The notes beneath the pieces were generated by a model, which was not told the DNA's origin, made no database searches, and worked only from the letters and a program-made list of their open reading frames with translations. DNA of 64,000 nucleotides from 20CM-2-55-15 sp963738025. GTDB lineage: Bacteria; Acidobacteriota; Terriglobia; 20CM-2-55-15. The stretch spans positions 17,096 to 81,095 of the forward strand of contig CAVTWA010000032.1 in NCBI GenBank assembly GCA_963738025.1, in the 5' to 3' direction. Below, one piece after another: positions 25,758 to 33,407 of the stretch (position 1 is the first letter of the stretch; each line of letters opens with the position of its first letter). The position numbers and the translations under genes were made by a program.

Positions 25758-26576
25758 ATGGATATTCTTAGAAACCTGCGGCGGTTGGAATCCAGACTCG
25801 CAAAAAACGTGAATGAGACGGCGCAGAAGATGACTCCGTCGAATCCGCGCGAGCCGTTGGAAATCGTGCACGCGATCGTGGAAACGGTGGAAAAACATAT
25901 CGAGCCTGCGGGGCGGGGAAGATACGTCTTTCCATTCAACCAGATTCGAATTTGCATCGCCGCAGATTCATCGCTGACGCGGGCGCGGTTTGAGGCAGTG
26001 TTCGAGTCGGAGCCGTCGGTGCAACAACGGATCTTCAAAACTCTCGAGACCGCCGGCTGCGAATCCACCGGCTTAATCATCAACACGATTTATGTAGCCC
26101 AGCCGGAGCCTCATTGGACTGCGTCGGACTTCAATCTGGAATTCGAGCGCATCCAGCCCGGGCCGCCGCCGAAACCGAAATGCGACGCTATTCAGCGTAG
26201 TCTGAAACTGACAGTTGTTTACGGTGCGGCCGGGCAGCAGACATACGTGTTCACAACGTCCCGTATCAACCTTGGCCGGCGCCTGGACGTTCGCGATAAG
26301 CAAAATCGTTTGATGCGGACGAACCATGTGGCTTTCACCGAATGCGCCGAAGAACCGAATCCTGGCGTGTCGCGACGACATGCCCATATCGAAGCCAGCG
26401 GCAGTCCTGCGGAATATCGTCTGTATGACGACCGAAGCGCCCACGGAACAAGCGTTCAGAGAAGTGGCGTGACGATTGTGGTGCCGCCCGGCACCCGCGG
26501 CATACGACTGCAGTCCGGTGACGAGATCGCTCTGGGCGAAGCGCGGCTGCAGGTCGAAATCGAAACAGCCCGGTAG
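25758..26576 (+). CDS. Second FHA protein of the wall-signalling run
   Basis: A 272-residue cytoplasmic protein starting after GAGGAG, ten bases beyond the SEDS-PBP stop. The first 130 residues (LRNLRRLESRLAKNVNE, VHAIVETVEKHIEP, RYVFPFNQIRICIAA) look like a divergent FhaA N-terminal domain. The C-terminal FHA domain shows LGRR, GVSRRHAHIEA and DDRSAHGTSV, with an insert between the first two motifs. Two FhaA-type proteins bracketing the operon recalls FhaA and FhaB in mycobacteria. It probably docks to threonine-phosphorylated kinase or SEDS-PBP. Confidence 0.85.
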   Translation: MDILRNLRRLESRLAKNVNETAQKMTPSNPREPLEIVHAIVETVEKHIEPAGRGRYVFPFNQIRICIAADSSLTRARFEAVFESEPSVQQRIFKTLETAGCESTGLIINTIYVAQPEPHWTASDFNLEFERIQPGPPPKPKCDAIQRSLKLTVVYGAAGQQTYVFTTSRINLGRRLDVRDKQNRLMRTNHVAFTECAEEPNPGVSRRHAHIEASGSPAEYRLYDDRSAHGTSVQRSGVTIVVPPGTRGIRLQSGDEIALGEARLQVEIETAR

Positions 26577-26778
26577 GCTGCTTTGACTTCATAAACCTGT
26601 TTCCCTTTAACGGTATAGACGTTGCGGGCTCTATCATGATCTCTGCGTTTGGAGTGCCAGGCCACCCCAGGTTATGAATGGTGCGAGTGGTGAACGGCCC
26701 CGATTTCCTTTTGACCCGCACGGTGTTATAGTCCGTCGCCAGCCTTTCAAATTCTGAAGTGCTTTCGGAGGCGCACAA

Positions 26779-27180
26779 ATGATTAAGCGGACTCTAGTTT
26801 GCGTTGTGTTGTGTGGGTTCATGACGGCCGGCTCCCTACTGGCTCATCATTCGCTCGCGGGCGTGTACGACATGAAGAAGGATATGGAACTCTCGGGGGC
26901 GGTCGATAGCGTGAAGTTCGTCAATCCCCATGGTTCTTTGACGGTTGCAGTCAAGAACCCGGATGGCTCGAGCACCAATTGGGTGCTGACACTTGGCTCG
27001 GCCACGGCTCTTGCGCAGCGCGGGATCGGTAAAACCGGCCCGAACGCCCTGCACAACGGCGACAAGATCACGGTGAAATTCCTTCCTGCGAAGGACGGCA
27101 GTCCGTTGGGCTTCCTCAAAACCGTCATCATGCCGGATGGACGCGTGATCCAGATTTCCGCCGGAAATCCGAACGACTAA
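26779..27180 (+). CDS. DUF6152 family secreted protein
   Basis: A 133-residue exported protein: signal peptide MIKRTLVCVVLCGFMTAGSL ending in LLAHHS, and the DUF6152 pattern AHHSLAGVYD, KFVNPHGSLTV, NWVLTLGSATAL, and KFLPAKDGSPLG. The family is common in Acidobacteriota and has no assigned function; the paired histidines after the signal peptide may bind metal. A second member is the N-terminal half of the protein at 50778-51641. It is 18 bases upstream of the large secreted protein at 27199, with which it is probably cotranscribed. Confidence 0.85.
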   Translation: MIKRTLVCVVLCGFMTAGSLLAHHSLAGVYDMKKDMELSGAVDSVKFVNPHGSLTVAVKNPDGSSTNWVLTLGSATALAQRGIGKTGPNALHNGDKITVKFLPAKDGSPLGFLKTVIMPDGRVIQISAGNPND

Positions 27181-27198
27181 ACAAGAAGGGGGATCATC

Positions 27199-29121
27199 AT
27201 GGCATTACTTGAGGCTGCGCCCTATCGGGCTAGCGCTTCGCGACTTGAGGCTGCTCCCTTTTGGGCTTGCGCTTCGCGTCTACGAAAGATGTTTGATTCC
27301 GGCTTCGCGCTGCCACATTTGCGCTACGCGGGCACAAGTGTCGCGATAACAGTCGCTCTGGCGATCAGCGCGCCAGCCTCGGCCGTTGCACAAGCAGGCG
27401 GTGCTGCACCTGCGGCAGCGCCTGCCCAAGGTGGTCGTGGAGCCGGTGCGGGTGCCGGAGGCGCGCAAGGCGGCGGTCGCGGGGGCCGAGGCGGCGCTCC
27501 ACTGTACACCCCGGCAGCTGGTGCGAAGGACCTGAAGGCGGTCCTGTTCAACTGGGGCTGGTATATGGGCATGCTCCGAAGCAATCTGGAACAGGATCTG
27601 ATCATGTCGCTCGAATACCAGGGCAAGGGCACCATTCAAGTGGACGGACAGCCCTGCAATGCCACGAAGTATCGAACCAGCATCAGCTACCAGACGTCGG
27701 GCGAGCGGATCCAGATCACCGGCACTCGGCCTAATGGCCAGAGTTGCTCCAATGTCGAAGTCCTCAGTGGAGCGTACGCCTGGAACGAAGACATTCCCGG
27801 CGCCGAACTCGTCGCTGGTAAAGGCAAAGCCACGCCGATGCCGGCAACCGTAGAGGAGCGGATGATTCGCCTGTGGGCAGGTCCGCAGGGTGCGTTGAAG
27901 GCCGCAATGGCCGCGATTGCGGACCCAGCTAAAATGGCGCCCAGACCCGGCACAGACGTACCAGCCGATGTCATGACAGCAGGTAAAACGTCCGTCGCAT
28001 GGGAAAGCAACAAGCCGGTGTTGACGTTCCCGATCCCCGGCGTCCCCAATGCAACTGCGACCGCCACACTCGACGCAAAGTTCATGGCCGAACGCGTCGT
28101 GGTGAAAAATGGCGCGAACACTTACGAGTTCACTTACGGCGATTATAAAGATTGGAACAATCCGCTCAACCCGGCCGAGGCGTTTTACGCCGGCAAGATG
28201 ACGGAGAAGAAGAACGGCACCGTCGTCCGCGACATTACGACGACGCTGACGGAAACGGGACAGATGTATGTCGTGATGCCTGTTCCGGCAAGCGTCAAGG
28301 CCGCGATCAAGCCCGCGAATCAGCCTCCCAACTGGACTCTGGCATCCAACGCAGCGGCGACGCAGACTGCCGCCGTAACGCCGAAGCTCGCCAATGGCAA
28401 GCCGGATTTTACAGGCAACTGGGGTCCCGCCCCTCTTCCAGTCACAGGTAGTGGAACCCGCCGATGTACTCCAATCCAGAAAGAATGCACAGAACCGATG
28501 GACAACTTCTGGGTGGACTATGAGTTTATCTCGCCCTCGCGGTTTGGGCCGAGCCGTCCCAATTACAAACCCGAGTTTTGGGACAAGATTCAGGAACTCG
28601 ATCAGTGGACGAACAAGTACGATCCAGTCATGACGTGTCAGCCGCTGGGACTCCCACGGCAGGGCACGCCCATGCGGATTATCGAAACCGATAAAGACAT
28701 CCTCATGTTCTATCGACAGTATGCGGATTACGGTGGCGGCAACACTGAATTCCGCGACATCCCCACCGACGGACGCCCGCGTAATGAGGCGACGTCGATC
28801 GTAGGGACCTACTATGGGTACAGCATCGGTAAATGGGAAGGCGATACGCTCGTCATCGACTCCACTTCATTCGTCGATTCGACGTGGCTGGGACGAGGAG
28901 GCCTCTTCCATTCGGATAACATGCACATCATCGAGAAACTCACGCGTGTTGGAAATGAACTCCATTACGACATGACGATCGAAGATCCGGATTCGTTCAT
29001 TGAGCCCTGGGTGATGCCGACCCGCGTCCTGCGCGCCGGAGGTGGCGACGGCATCGTTCCGGAACGCTCGAATTGCGAAGTGTACGAAACCGGTAAGATC
29101 ACGTCGCAGCTGAGGCACTAA
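27199..29121 (+). CDS. Large secreted protein of unknown function, paired with DUF6152
   Basis: A 640-residue exported protein. The start at 27199 has a good ribosome-binding site (GAAGGGGG). The first 30 residues are translated REP-like repeat (AAPYRASASRLEAAPFWACA); the real signal helix follows (AITVALAISAPASAVAQ). A Gly/Ala-rich stretch (about 70-100) precedes a domain with SLEYQGKGTIQVDGQP. The C-terminal 240 residues (GKPDFTGNWGPAP, GTPMRIIETDKDILMFY, YGYSIGKWEGDTLVIDSTSF, DPDSFIEPW) match a secreted acidobacterial type that often accompanies DUF6152. Biochemical role unknown. Confidence 0.8.
   Translation: MALLEAAPYRASASRLEAAPFWACASRLRKMFDSGFALPHLRYAGTSVAITVALAISAPASAVAQAGGAAPAAAPAQGGRGAGAGAGGAQGGGRGGRGGAPLYTPAAGAKDLKAVLFNWGWYMGMLRSNLEQDLIMSLEYQGKGTIQVDGQPCNATKYRTSISYQTSGERIQITGTRPNGQSCSNVEVLSGAYAWNEDIPGAELVAGKGKATPMPATVEERMIRLWAGPQGALKAAMAAIADPAKMAPRPGTDVPADVMTAGKTSVAWESNKPVLTFPIPGVPNATATATLDAKFMAERVVVKNGANTYEFTYGDYKDWNNPLNPAEAFYAGKMTEKKNGTVVRDITTTLTETGQMYVVMPVPASVKAAIKPANQPPNWTLASNAAATQTAAVTPKLANGKPDFTGNWGPAPLPVTGSGTRRCTPIQKECTEPMDNFWVDYEFISPSRFGPSRPNYKPEFWDKIQELDQWTNKYDPVMTCQPLGLPRQGTPMRIIETDKDILMFYRQYADYGGGNTEFRDIPTDGRPRNEATSIVGTYYGYSIGKWEGDTLVIDSTSFVDSTWLGRGGLFHSDNMHIIEKLTRVGNELHYDMTIEDPDSFIEPWVMPTRVLRAGGGDGIVPERSNCEVYETGKITSQLRH
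27208..27332. repeat. REP-like GGCT(T/G)CGCCC...GGGCT units inside a coding region
   Basis: Three tandem degenerate units (GGCTGCGCCCTATCGGGCTA, GGCTGCTCCCTTTTGGGCTT, GGCTTCGCGCTGCCACATTT) lie in the first 130 bases of the 27199 gene. The first is almost the same as the segment at 9469-9490 in the large intergenic inverted repeat. The insertion keeps the reading frame. Confidence 0.65.
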
Positions 29122-29145
29122 CCGTTCTTCAGGAAGGAAAACTTC

Positions 29146-29185
29146 AGCCCGTTTCGGAGCCACTCCGGAACGGGCTGTTTGTTTA
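29146..29185 (+). terminator. Rho-independent terminator
   Basis: Stem AGCCCGTTTCGGAG / CTCCGGAACGGGCT with loop CCA, followed by GTTTGTTTAT. It begins 24 bases after the stop of the 27199 gene and closes the DUF6152 transcript. Confidence 0.85.
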
Positions 29186-29432
29186 TGCGGGACAGGGAGG
29201 ACAGAACCCTGATCCCATGAAAATCACCGCTGGGACATGACAGACGTCGCGAAAGTTTTCTTCGGTCCGCCGGTCACTTGATGACCGCGGGCTCCGGATT
29301 GCGGCCATTGATGATGGCCGGTTTTACGGAATCGTGGTGTCTCTGACGAAGGCTTCCGTTGGAGTTAAAAGCCAAAGCCTGTTTTCGAGTGGGAAGTGTA
29401 GAATTCTAAGTCGGGAGCTCATCAATCCACCT

Positions 29433-30266
29433 ATGAGAAACCTGGTCATTATCGCAATCATCCTCGGAATCGGTTGCTCTTCCATGTTCCAGGCGCAATC
29501 ACGCGACTTCGAGGTTGCTTCGATCAAGCCGACAAGATTACAGGGGGCTGGCGTTCGGAGCGCTTGTCACGGTGTCGATTCGAAATTCGCCGCAAAGGAC
29601 CTGGCCGCGACGGTCCCGCTGGGGCGGTGTGTGATCTCATCCGGCCGTTTGAGCCATATGATCGGCGTCGCCTATGACATCACGATGGATGTGCTTAAAG
29701 GCGGTCCGGACTGGGTGGCCGGTGGTGACGACCGGTATGATCTCGAGGCGAAAGCTGAGGATCCTTCGACCGCAACGGAGGCAGCGCTGGTCGGGATGCT
29801 CCAGAGGCTCCTTGCCGACAAGTTCAAGCTGAAGTTCCATTGGGAGACCCGGGAAATCGACGGTTTTGCATTGGTCGTCGCGAAGAACGGTCCGAAGATT
29901 CGTCAGGCCCGCCCCGATGAAGAAGAGAGGATTTCCTTGGGAATGGGCGACAGCCAGGACATCGGTGAGGCCAAGAAGGCTGCAGCTGAAGGCACTAGAG
30001 ACGGTGTGCAGGCGGTGCCGTTGATGTTGTCGGTACAAAAAGTATCGATGGCGAGACTGGCGCAACTCCTCCAGTTTTTCGAGCGTGGTGGTCATATTGT
30101 CGATACGACGAACCTGACAGGTTTTTACGACGCCAGACTGGTTGTTGAATCCGGGCAGGCCGTCAACGGACCGCTGCAAGAGCAATTGGGTTTGAAGTTG
30201 GAGGCGCGCAAAATTCCGGTCGAGACGTTTATCGTCGATTACGCAGAAAAACCTCCGGCAAATTGA
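29433..30266 (+). CDS. TIGR03435 family protein (complete)
   Basis: A 277-residue exported protein, the only intact TIGR03435 member in the window. Signal peptide MRNLVIIAIILGIGCSSMFQ, then the family opening FEVASIKP, a middle LLADKFKLKFHWETREI, and the closing LQEQLGLKLEARKIPVETFI and DYAEKPPAN. The upstream in-frame methionine at 29334 would place the signal peptide internally, so 29433 is preferred. The family is expanded in soil Acidobacteriota and has no known activity. It is an isolated gene. The four relics in this window align to its N-terminus, middle or C-terminus. Confidence 0.88.
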   Translation: MRNLVIIAIILGIGCSSMFQAQSRDFEVASIKPTRLQGAGVRSACHGVDSKFAAKDLAATVPLGRCVISSGRLSHMIGVAYDITMDVLKGGPDWVAGGDDRYDLEAKAEDPSTATEAALVGMLQRLLADKFKLKFHWETREIDGFALVVAKNGPKIRQARPDEEERISLGMGDSQDIGEAKKAAAEGTRDGVQAVPLMLSVQKVSMARLAQLLQFFERGGHIVDTTNLTGFYDARLVVESGQAVNGPLQEQLGLKLEARKIPVETFIVDYAEKPPAN

Positions 30267-30325
30267 CGATACGCTCGCCAGAAAACTAACTCCGAACAAA
30301 TCTGGCTTGCGTCCCTGGAATCACG

Positions 30326-31064
30326 TCAGGCGCCCGGAGCCCGGGCTTCCCAATCCACCAGCCGAATCTCGGGGATGACGACCGTACGCATGAAATGGTC
30401 CTGCGCGCGATAAAGCTGGAGCACGGCGCGGGATTCTCTAAGCCTGGATCCATCGACAGGAAAATGTGCCAGCCCTGCGGAATCCCGGAAGGGTAAATTC
30501 ACAACTGGTGGCATGAGGCGGGCAGGGAACAGCACATTCTGAACGACTCCAGCGAATGACGCATACCCGCTGCAGCCAAACCGGTCGGGGTTCCGTTCGT
30601 TGGTTGACGGGTGCTCGAGAAACGAATGGAAACAGGGTGCGGGCGCACCACCGGAGCAGATGTATTGAACCGCGGTCTGCTGGTCATTGACACTGGTCTG
30701 GCATCTGCCGCCATCCGCAGTCTCCTGCGTGCCACCCAGGGCGGGAAGCATTTGTGTCATTGTAACCTGGACGAGAGTCAGCCAGTAATCGATCTCGATG
30801 TGGACAGGCTCGTTTTTGACCCGGTCATAAGTCGTGGTGGGTACTGGGATAACCGGATAAACGACACTCGACGCGATTGCCGTTCCCTCGCGCCGGGTGT
30901 TCCACGGTTCCTGTTGAAGTCTTTCGACTCGGCCGTTCGTCGTGACACGAACTTCGGCGTGGTCCATTTGTATTGCGGAGTCGGGCGGCAGCCCTGCGAC
31001 ATCGATTGGAAGATAGACAGGTACCGTTATACCGTTGGCATCACGGCGAACTATCGCAAGGGCG
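30326..31064 (-). pseudogene. 5'-truncated protein fused to a broken ABC locus
   Basis: An open minus-strand frame runs from the break in the ABC ATPase (about 31065) through ALAIVRRDANGITVPVYLPI, PPDSAIQMDHAEVRVTT and VVYPVIPVPTTTYDRVKNEP to a stop at 30326. The first internal ATG is at 30967. No start belongs to it; it enters directly from ATPase sequence in another frame. I do not recognise the family; by position it may be the extracytoplasmic part of an ABC-2 permease or an accessory protein of the GntR/ABC locus. A deletion that removed the rest of the ATPase and the 5' end of this gene explains the structure. Confidence 0.5.
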
Positions 31065-31065
31065 A

Positions 31066-31361
31066 CGGATATACGCCAGATACTCCGAGACCATCAGCTT
31101 TTCCGGCATGTCCTGATTCTCGGAAACGTAACCGATGCGACGCAACTCTCGAGGCGACATTTTTCGAGAGTCCGTGCCGAAGACGGTTGCGCTCCCGCGT
31201 GTCGGTCCGATCATATTCATCAGCACTTTGATCGTCGTCGTCTTGCCGGCGCCATTGGCACCGATCAGCGCATACGCGCTGCCCTGGGGTACGGTGAAGC
31301 GGAGCCCACGAAGGGCATCCAGACGGCCGAATTTCTTCCACAGACCTATCACTTCAATCAT
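31066..31361 (-). pseudogene. ABC transporter ATPase, N-terminal third only
   Basis: About 98 residues of an ABC ATPase: MIEVIGLWKKFGRLDALRGL, Walker A IGANGAGKTTT, and the Q-loop region RRIGYVSENQDMPEKLMVSE. Sequence after EYLAYIRR departs from the family and the frame soon ends at 31041; the signature LSGGQ, Walker B and switch His are missing, so it cannot hydrolyse ATP. Its ATG overlaps the GntR gene's stop by eight bases, the usual order for a YtrA-type regulator and its ABC exporter. Confidence 0.8.
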
Positions 31362-31755
31362 CGGCGGCCACCTCCATCCTTTCCAGCCGCGCCCATTGCG
31401 TCCGCACGGCCTCCAGCAGGTCTTCCTCTTTCAATCCGACGCGCAGCGCTTCCACCACGAGTTGTTCCACTTCCTGATCCAGTACGCGCCTCTTCTCTCC
31501 GGCCCGGGCGGAGGGAACTTCAGCCACGATGGTTCCGACGCCCGGCAGCGCCTCCAGCCACCTCTCTTGAATAAGGTGCTGGACGACTTTGTGCGCCGTG
31601 TTGGGATGTATCTTGAGGTCGGCTGCAAGAGTGCGAACCGAAGGAAAAGGCTGTCCGGGGGAAAATTCGCCGCTGATAAATGCCTTCTTTGCAGCGTACA
31701 CAACCTGGTCGAAAATAGATTGTCCCGGGCGCAGCTTAAGCCGGAAGAGTGTCAC
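31354..31755 (-). CDS. GntR-family transcriptional regulator (YtrA-like)
   Basis: A 133-residue regulator. The GTG at 31755 is preferred; the frame extends further upstream but without family resemblance. Residues 1-75 form a GntR winged helix (QSIFDQVVYAAKKAFISGEF, PGQPFPSVRTLAADLKIHPN, TAHKVVQHLIQERWLEALPG). The short C-terminal helical tail (KRRVLDQEVEQLVVEALRVG) is the YtrA type, which lacks a large ligand domain and usually represses a cotranscribed ABC exporter. Here that exporter is broken just downstream. A palindrome over its start codon may be its own operator. Confidence 0.85.
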   Translation of the reverse strand: MTLFRLKLRPGQSIFDQVVYAAKKAFISGEFSPGQPFPSVRTLAADLKIHPNTAHKVVQHLIQERWLEALPGVGTIVAEVPSARAGEKRRVLDQEVEQLVVEALRVGLKEEDLLEAVRTQWARLERMEVAADD

Positions 31756-31770
31756 ATGAACACTGTGACA
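31750..31770. promoter_or_regulatory. Candidate GntR operator
   Basis: Perfect 7-base arms TGTCACA and TGTGACA separated by seven bases, overlapping the GTG start of the GntR gene. A further half-site (TATGTGAC) follows. Autoregulatory operators in this position are usual for YtrA-type repressors. The TGTCACA word also resembles ECF41 promoters, but no CGTC lies at the needed spacing. Confidence 0.5.
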
Positions 31771-31955
31771 TATGTGACGGAAGGCGTCAATCAGGCCGTA
31801 GCACCCGCGGAGTGATCTGAAACCGTTGCCAGGCACTGTATCGGCTGGCGGGCCGCAGGCGCAACGTGGATACGTACAGGAACACGATCTCGTAGGTACA
31901 CTGAATTTGACAGAGTGCATGCGCTCTGCCACGCTTTCAATCAAGAGAGGCATAA

Positions 31956-32996
31956 GTGGGCGCAAACAGACCCCTGATTAGCTTCATTGGTTTCGCTGTC
32001 GTCACGTTTACGATATTGAGTCTTCGGTCCAACACGATGGCACGACAGGCAGCACAGCAGCCTTCTTCAGCAAGCAAACGCGTTGCGTTGAATGTCCTCG
32101 CCCTGGATTCACAGGGCAATCCCGTGAGTGATTTGAGCGCTGACGACTTTCAGATCTCGGATCAGGGCAAGCCGCAGCGCATCGTCTCTTTCACCCGCAC
32201 CGGCGATCCGAAACCGCTCGCGACTCCATCCAACGCGGCAGGGGAAGCCGTTCCGGCTCCCAGGCCCATCGTGATCCTGCTGGACCTGCTGAATGACAAT
32301 CTCTCAAACCGCGCATTCGCAGAGAACGAGATCAACCGCGCACTGGAGCATATGGAGGCGAGCGATTTTCTGTATCTATATCTCCTGACGAACGAAGGTC
32401 AGGTTTATCCTATCCATCCTGTTCCGGCAGGTCCTGCCGAGGCCTCTCCCGAGAAAACTCCGTGGACCGCTCATATCCGGCCATTGCTGGAGAATGCGAT
32501 CAATCGCGTTTATGGCTTGAGGCCCATGGACGAGTCGCAGATGAATATCCGCGTGGAGTCTACATACAAAGCCCTGGATCTTCTCGCGTCAGTGATGCCG
32601 CCGGTAGCGGGCCCCAAAAACATCATCTGGATTACACATGGCATCACTACCATTATTCGCCTCGTTAACGGCGAACCGTACGATTACTCGCCCAGGCTGC
32701 AACGGCTGGCCACTGCGATTGATCGCGCCGGCATCGCGGTAAACATTGTCGATGAGGGAAGTGAGGTGGGCTCAGGAAACCTGAGCACGCTGGAGCAACT
32801 GACTGAATTGACGGGAGGACAGCTCTACAAGGGCGTGGATAAAGCGATTTCGGCTGTCATGGCGGCCGGCCGCTCGGGTTACCGGATTGAATACCTTCAG
32901 CCGGCAACCGACGATAAGTTCCACAAGATCCGTGTGGTTTGCGCCCGGAAAGGCGTTCGCGTTCAGGCGAAACAGGGATACTACGCCTACCGCTAG
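31956..32996 (+). CDS. VWFA-related acidobacterial protein (TIGR03436)
   Basis: A 346-residue exported protein with GTG start after GAGAGG. An N-terminal hydrophobic helix (ISFIGFAVVTFTILSL) is followed by the TIGR03436 pattern: VALNVLALDSQGNPVSDLSA, DDFQISDQGKPQRIVSF, then a von Willebrand A-like fold (PIVILLDLLNDNLSNRAFAE, KNIIWITHGI, GIAVNIVDEGSE) and the closing KFHKIRVVCARKGVRVQAKQ-GYYAYR. The metal-site motif is DLLND, not the classic DxSxS, as is usual in this family. Function is unknown. Divergent from the GntR gene. Confidence 0.88.
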   Translation: MGANRPLISFIGFAVVTFTILSLRSNTMARQAAQQPSSASKRVALNVLALDSQGNPVSDLSADDFQISDQGKPQRIVSFTRTGDPKPLATPSNAAGEAVPAPRPIVILLDLLNDNLSNRAFAENEINRALEHMEASDFLYLYLLTNEGQVYPIHPVPAGPAEASPEKTPWTAHIRPLLENAINRVYGLRPMDESQMNIRVESTYKALDLLASVMPPVAGPKNIIWITHGITTIIRLVNGEPYDYSPRLQRLATAIDRAGIAVNIVDEGSEVGSGNLSTLEQLTELTGGQLYKGVDKAISAVMAAGRSGYRIEYLQPATDDKFHKIRVVCARKGVRVQAKQGYYAYR

Positions 32997-33005
32997 AGAA
33001 GTGAT

Positions 33006-33187
33006 ATGCCGAACATGCCGAACGTGCCGAAGATCACAATTGTCGCTGGTGCGCTGTTATCGCTCACGATCATCACTGCCGCGCAGAACGAGCCATTCAG
33101 GAACAACTTGGGCTGCGGCTACGTGCTCAAAAGGTGCCGGTAGACGTTATCGTGATTGACCACGCGGAGAAGCCTTCGGAGAACTGA
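33006..33187 (+). pseudogene. TIGR03435 relic with internal deletion
   Basis: An ATG at 33006 opens a signal-peptide-like stretch (MPNVPKITIVAGALLSLTII-TAAQNE), but within 30 residues the sequence jumps to the family's last 33 residues in another frame: QEQLGLRLRAQKVPVDVIVI, then DHAEKPSEN and a stop at 33185. About 200 residues of the middle are missing. The signal end and the C-terminal start meet near 33085. This is a deletion scar of a gene that once followed the VWFA-related gene. Confidence 0.75.
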
Positions 33188-33189
33188 TA

Positions 33190-33300
33190 CGTCGGATCGA
33201 ACGAATTCAACGGATTCAAATTCGTTAAATTCGTTCAATTCGTGGCTTATCTTTTAGCGGATTGGTTTACGCGGAAACGGTAGTGCCGTTGGGCATCGCG
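33190..33300. repeat. Dispersed palindrome family A, copy 2
   Basis: GGATCGAACGAATTCAACGG and TTCGTTCAATTCGTGGCTTA form the arms; the flank TATCTTTTAGCGGATTGGTT and ACGCGGAAACGG matches, in inverse, the flank of the copy at 10270. It begins three bases after the TIGR03435 relic. Confidence 0.75.
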
Positions 33301-33365
33301 CGTATTTACCACTTGGACCCACCGCTGGGTCCGTCAAAATTCTGCTGGCTTCCGGCGGCTTTATA

Positions 33366-33400
33366 TGGAAAAGATAAGCCACGAATTGGACGAATTTGAA
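33366..33400. repeat. Dispersed palindrome family A, half copy
   Basis: A single arm, AAAAGATAAGCCACGAATTG followed by GACGAATTTGAA, without its partner. It lies between copy 2 and the end of the epimerase gene. Confidence 0.65.
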
Positions 33401-33407
33401 TGTTTAG

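Noticed and set aside
26577..26778. Minus-strand ARNVYTVKGKQVYEVK stretch resembling the end of an amidohydrolase
   Set aside because: Only about 16 residues with no further support on either side; too short to call a relic.
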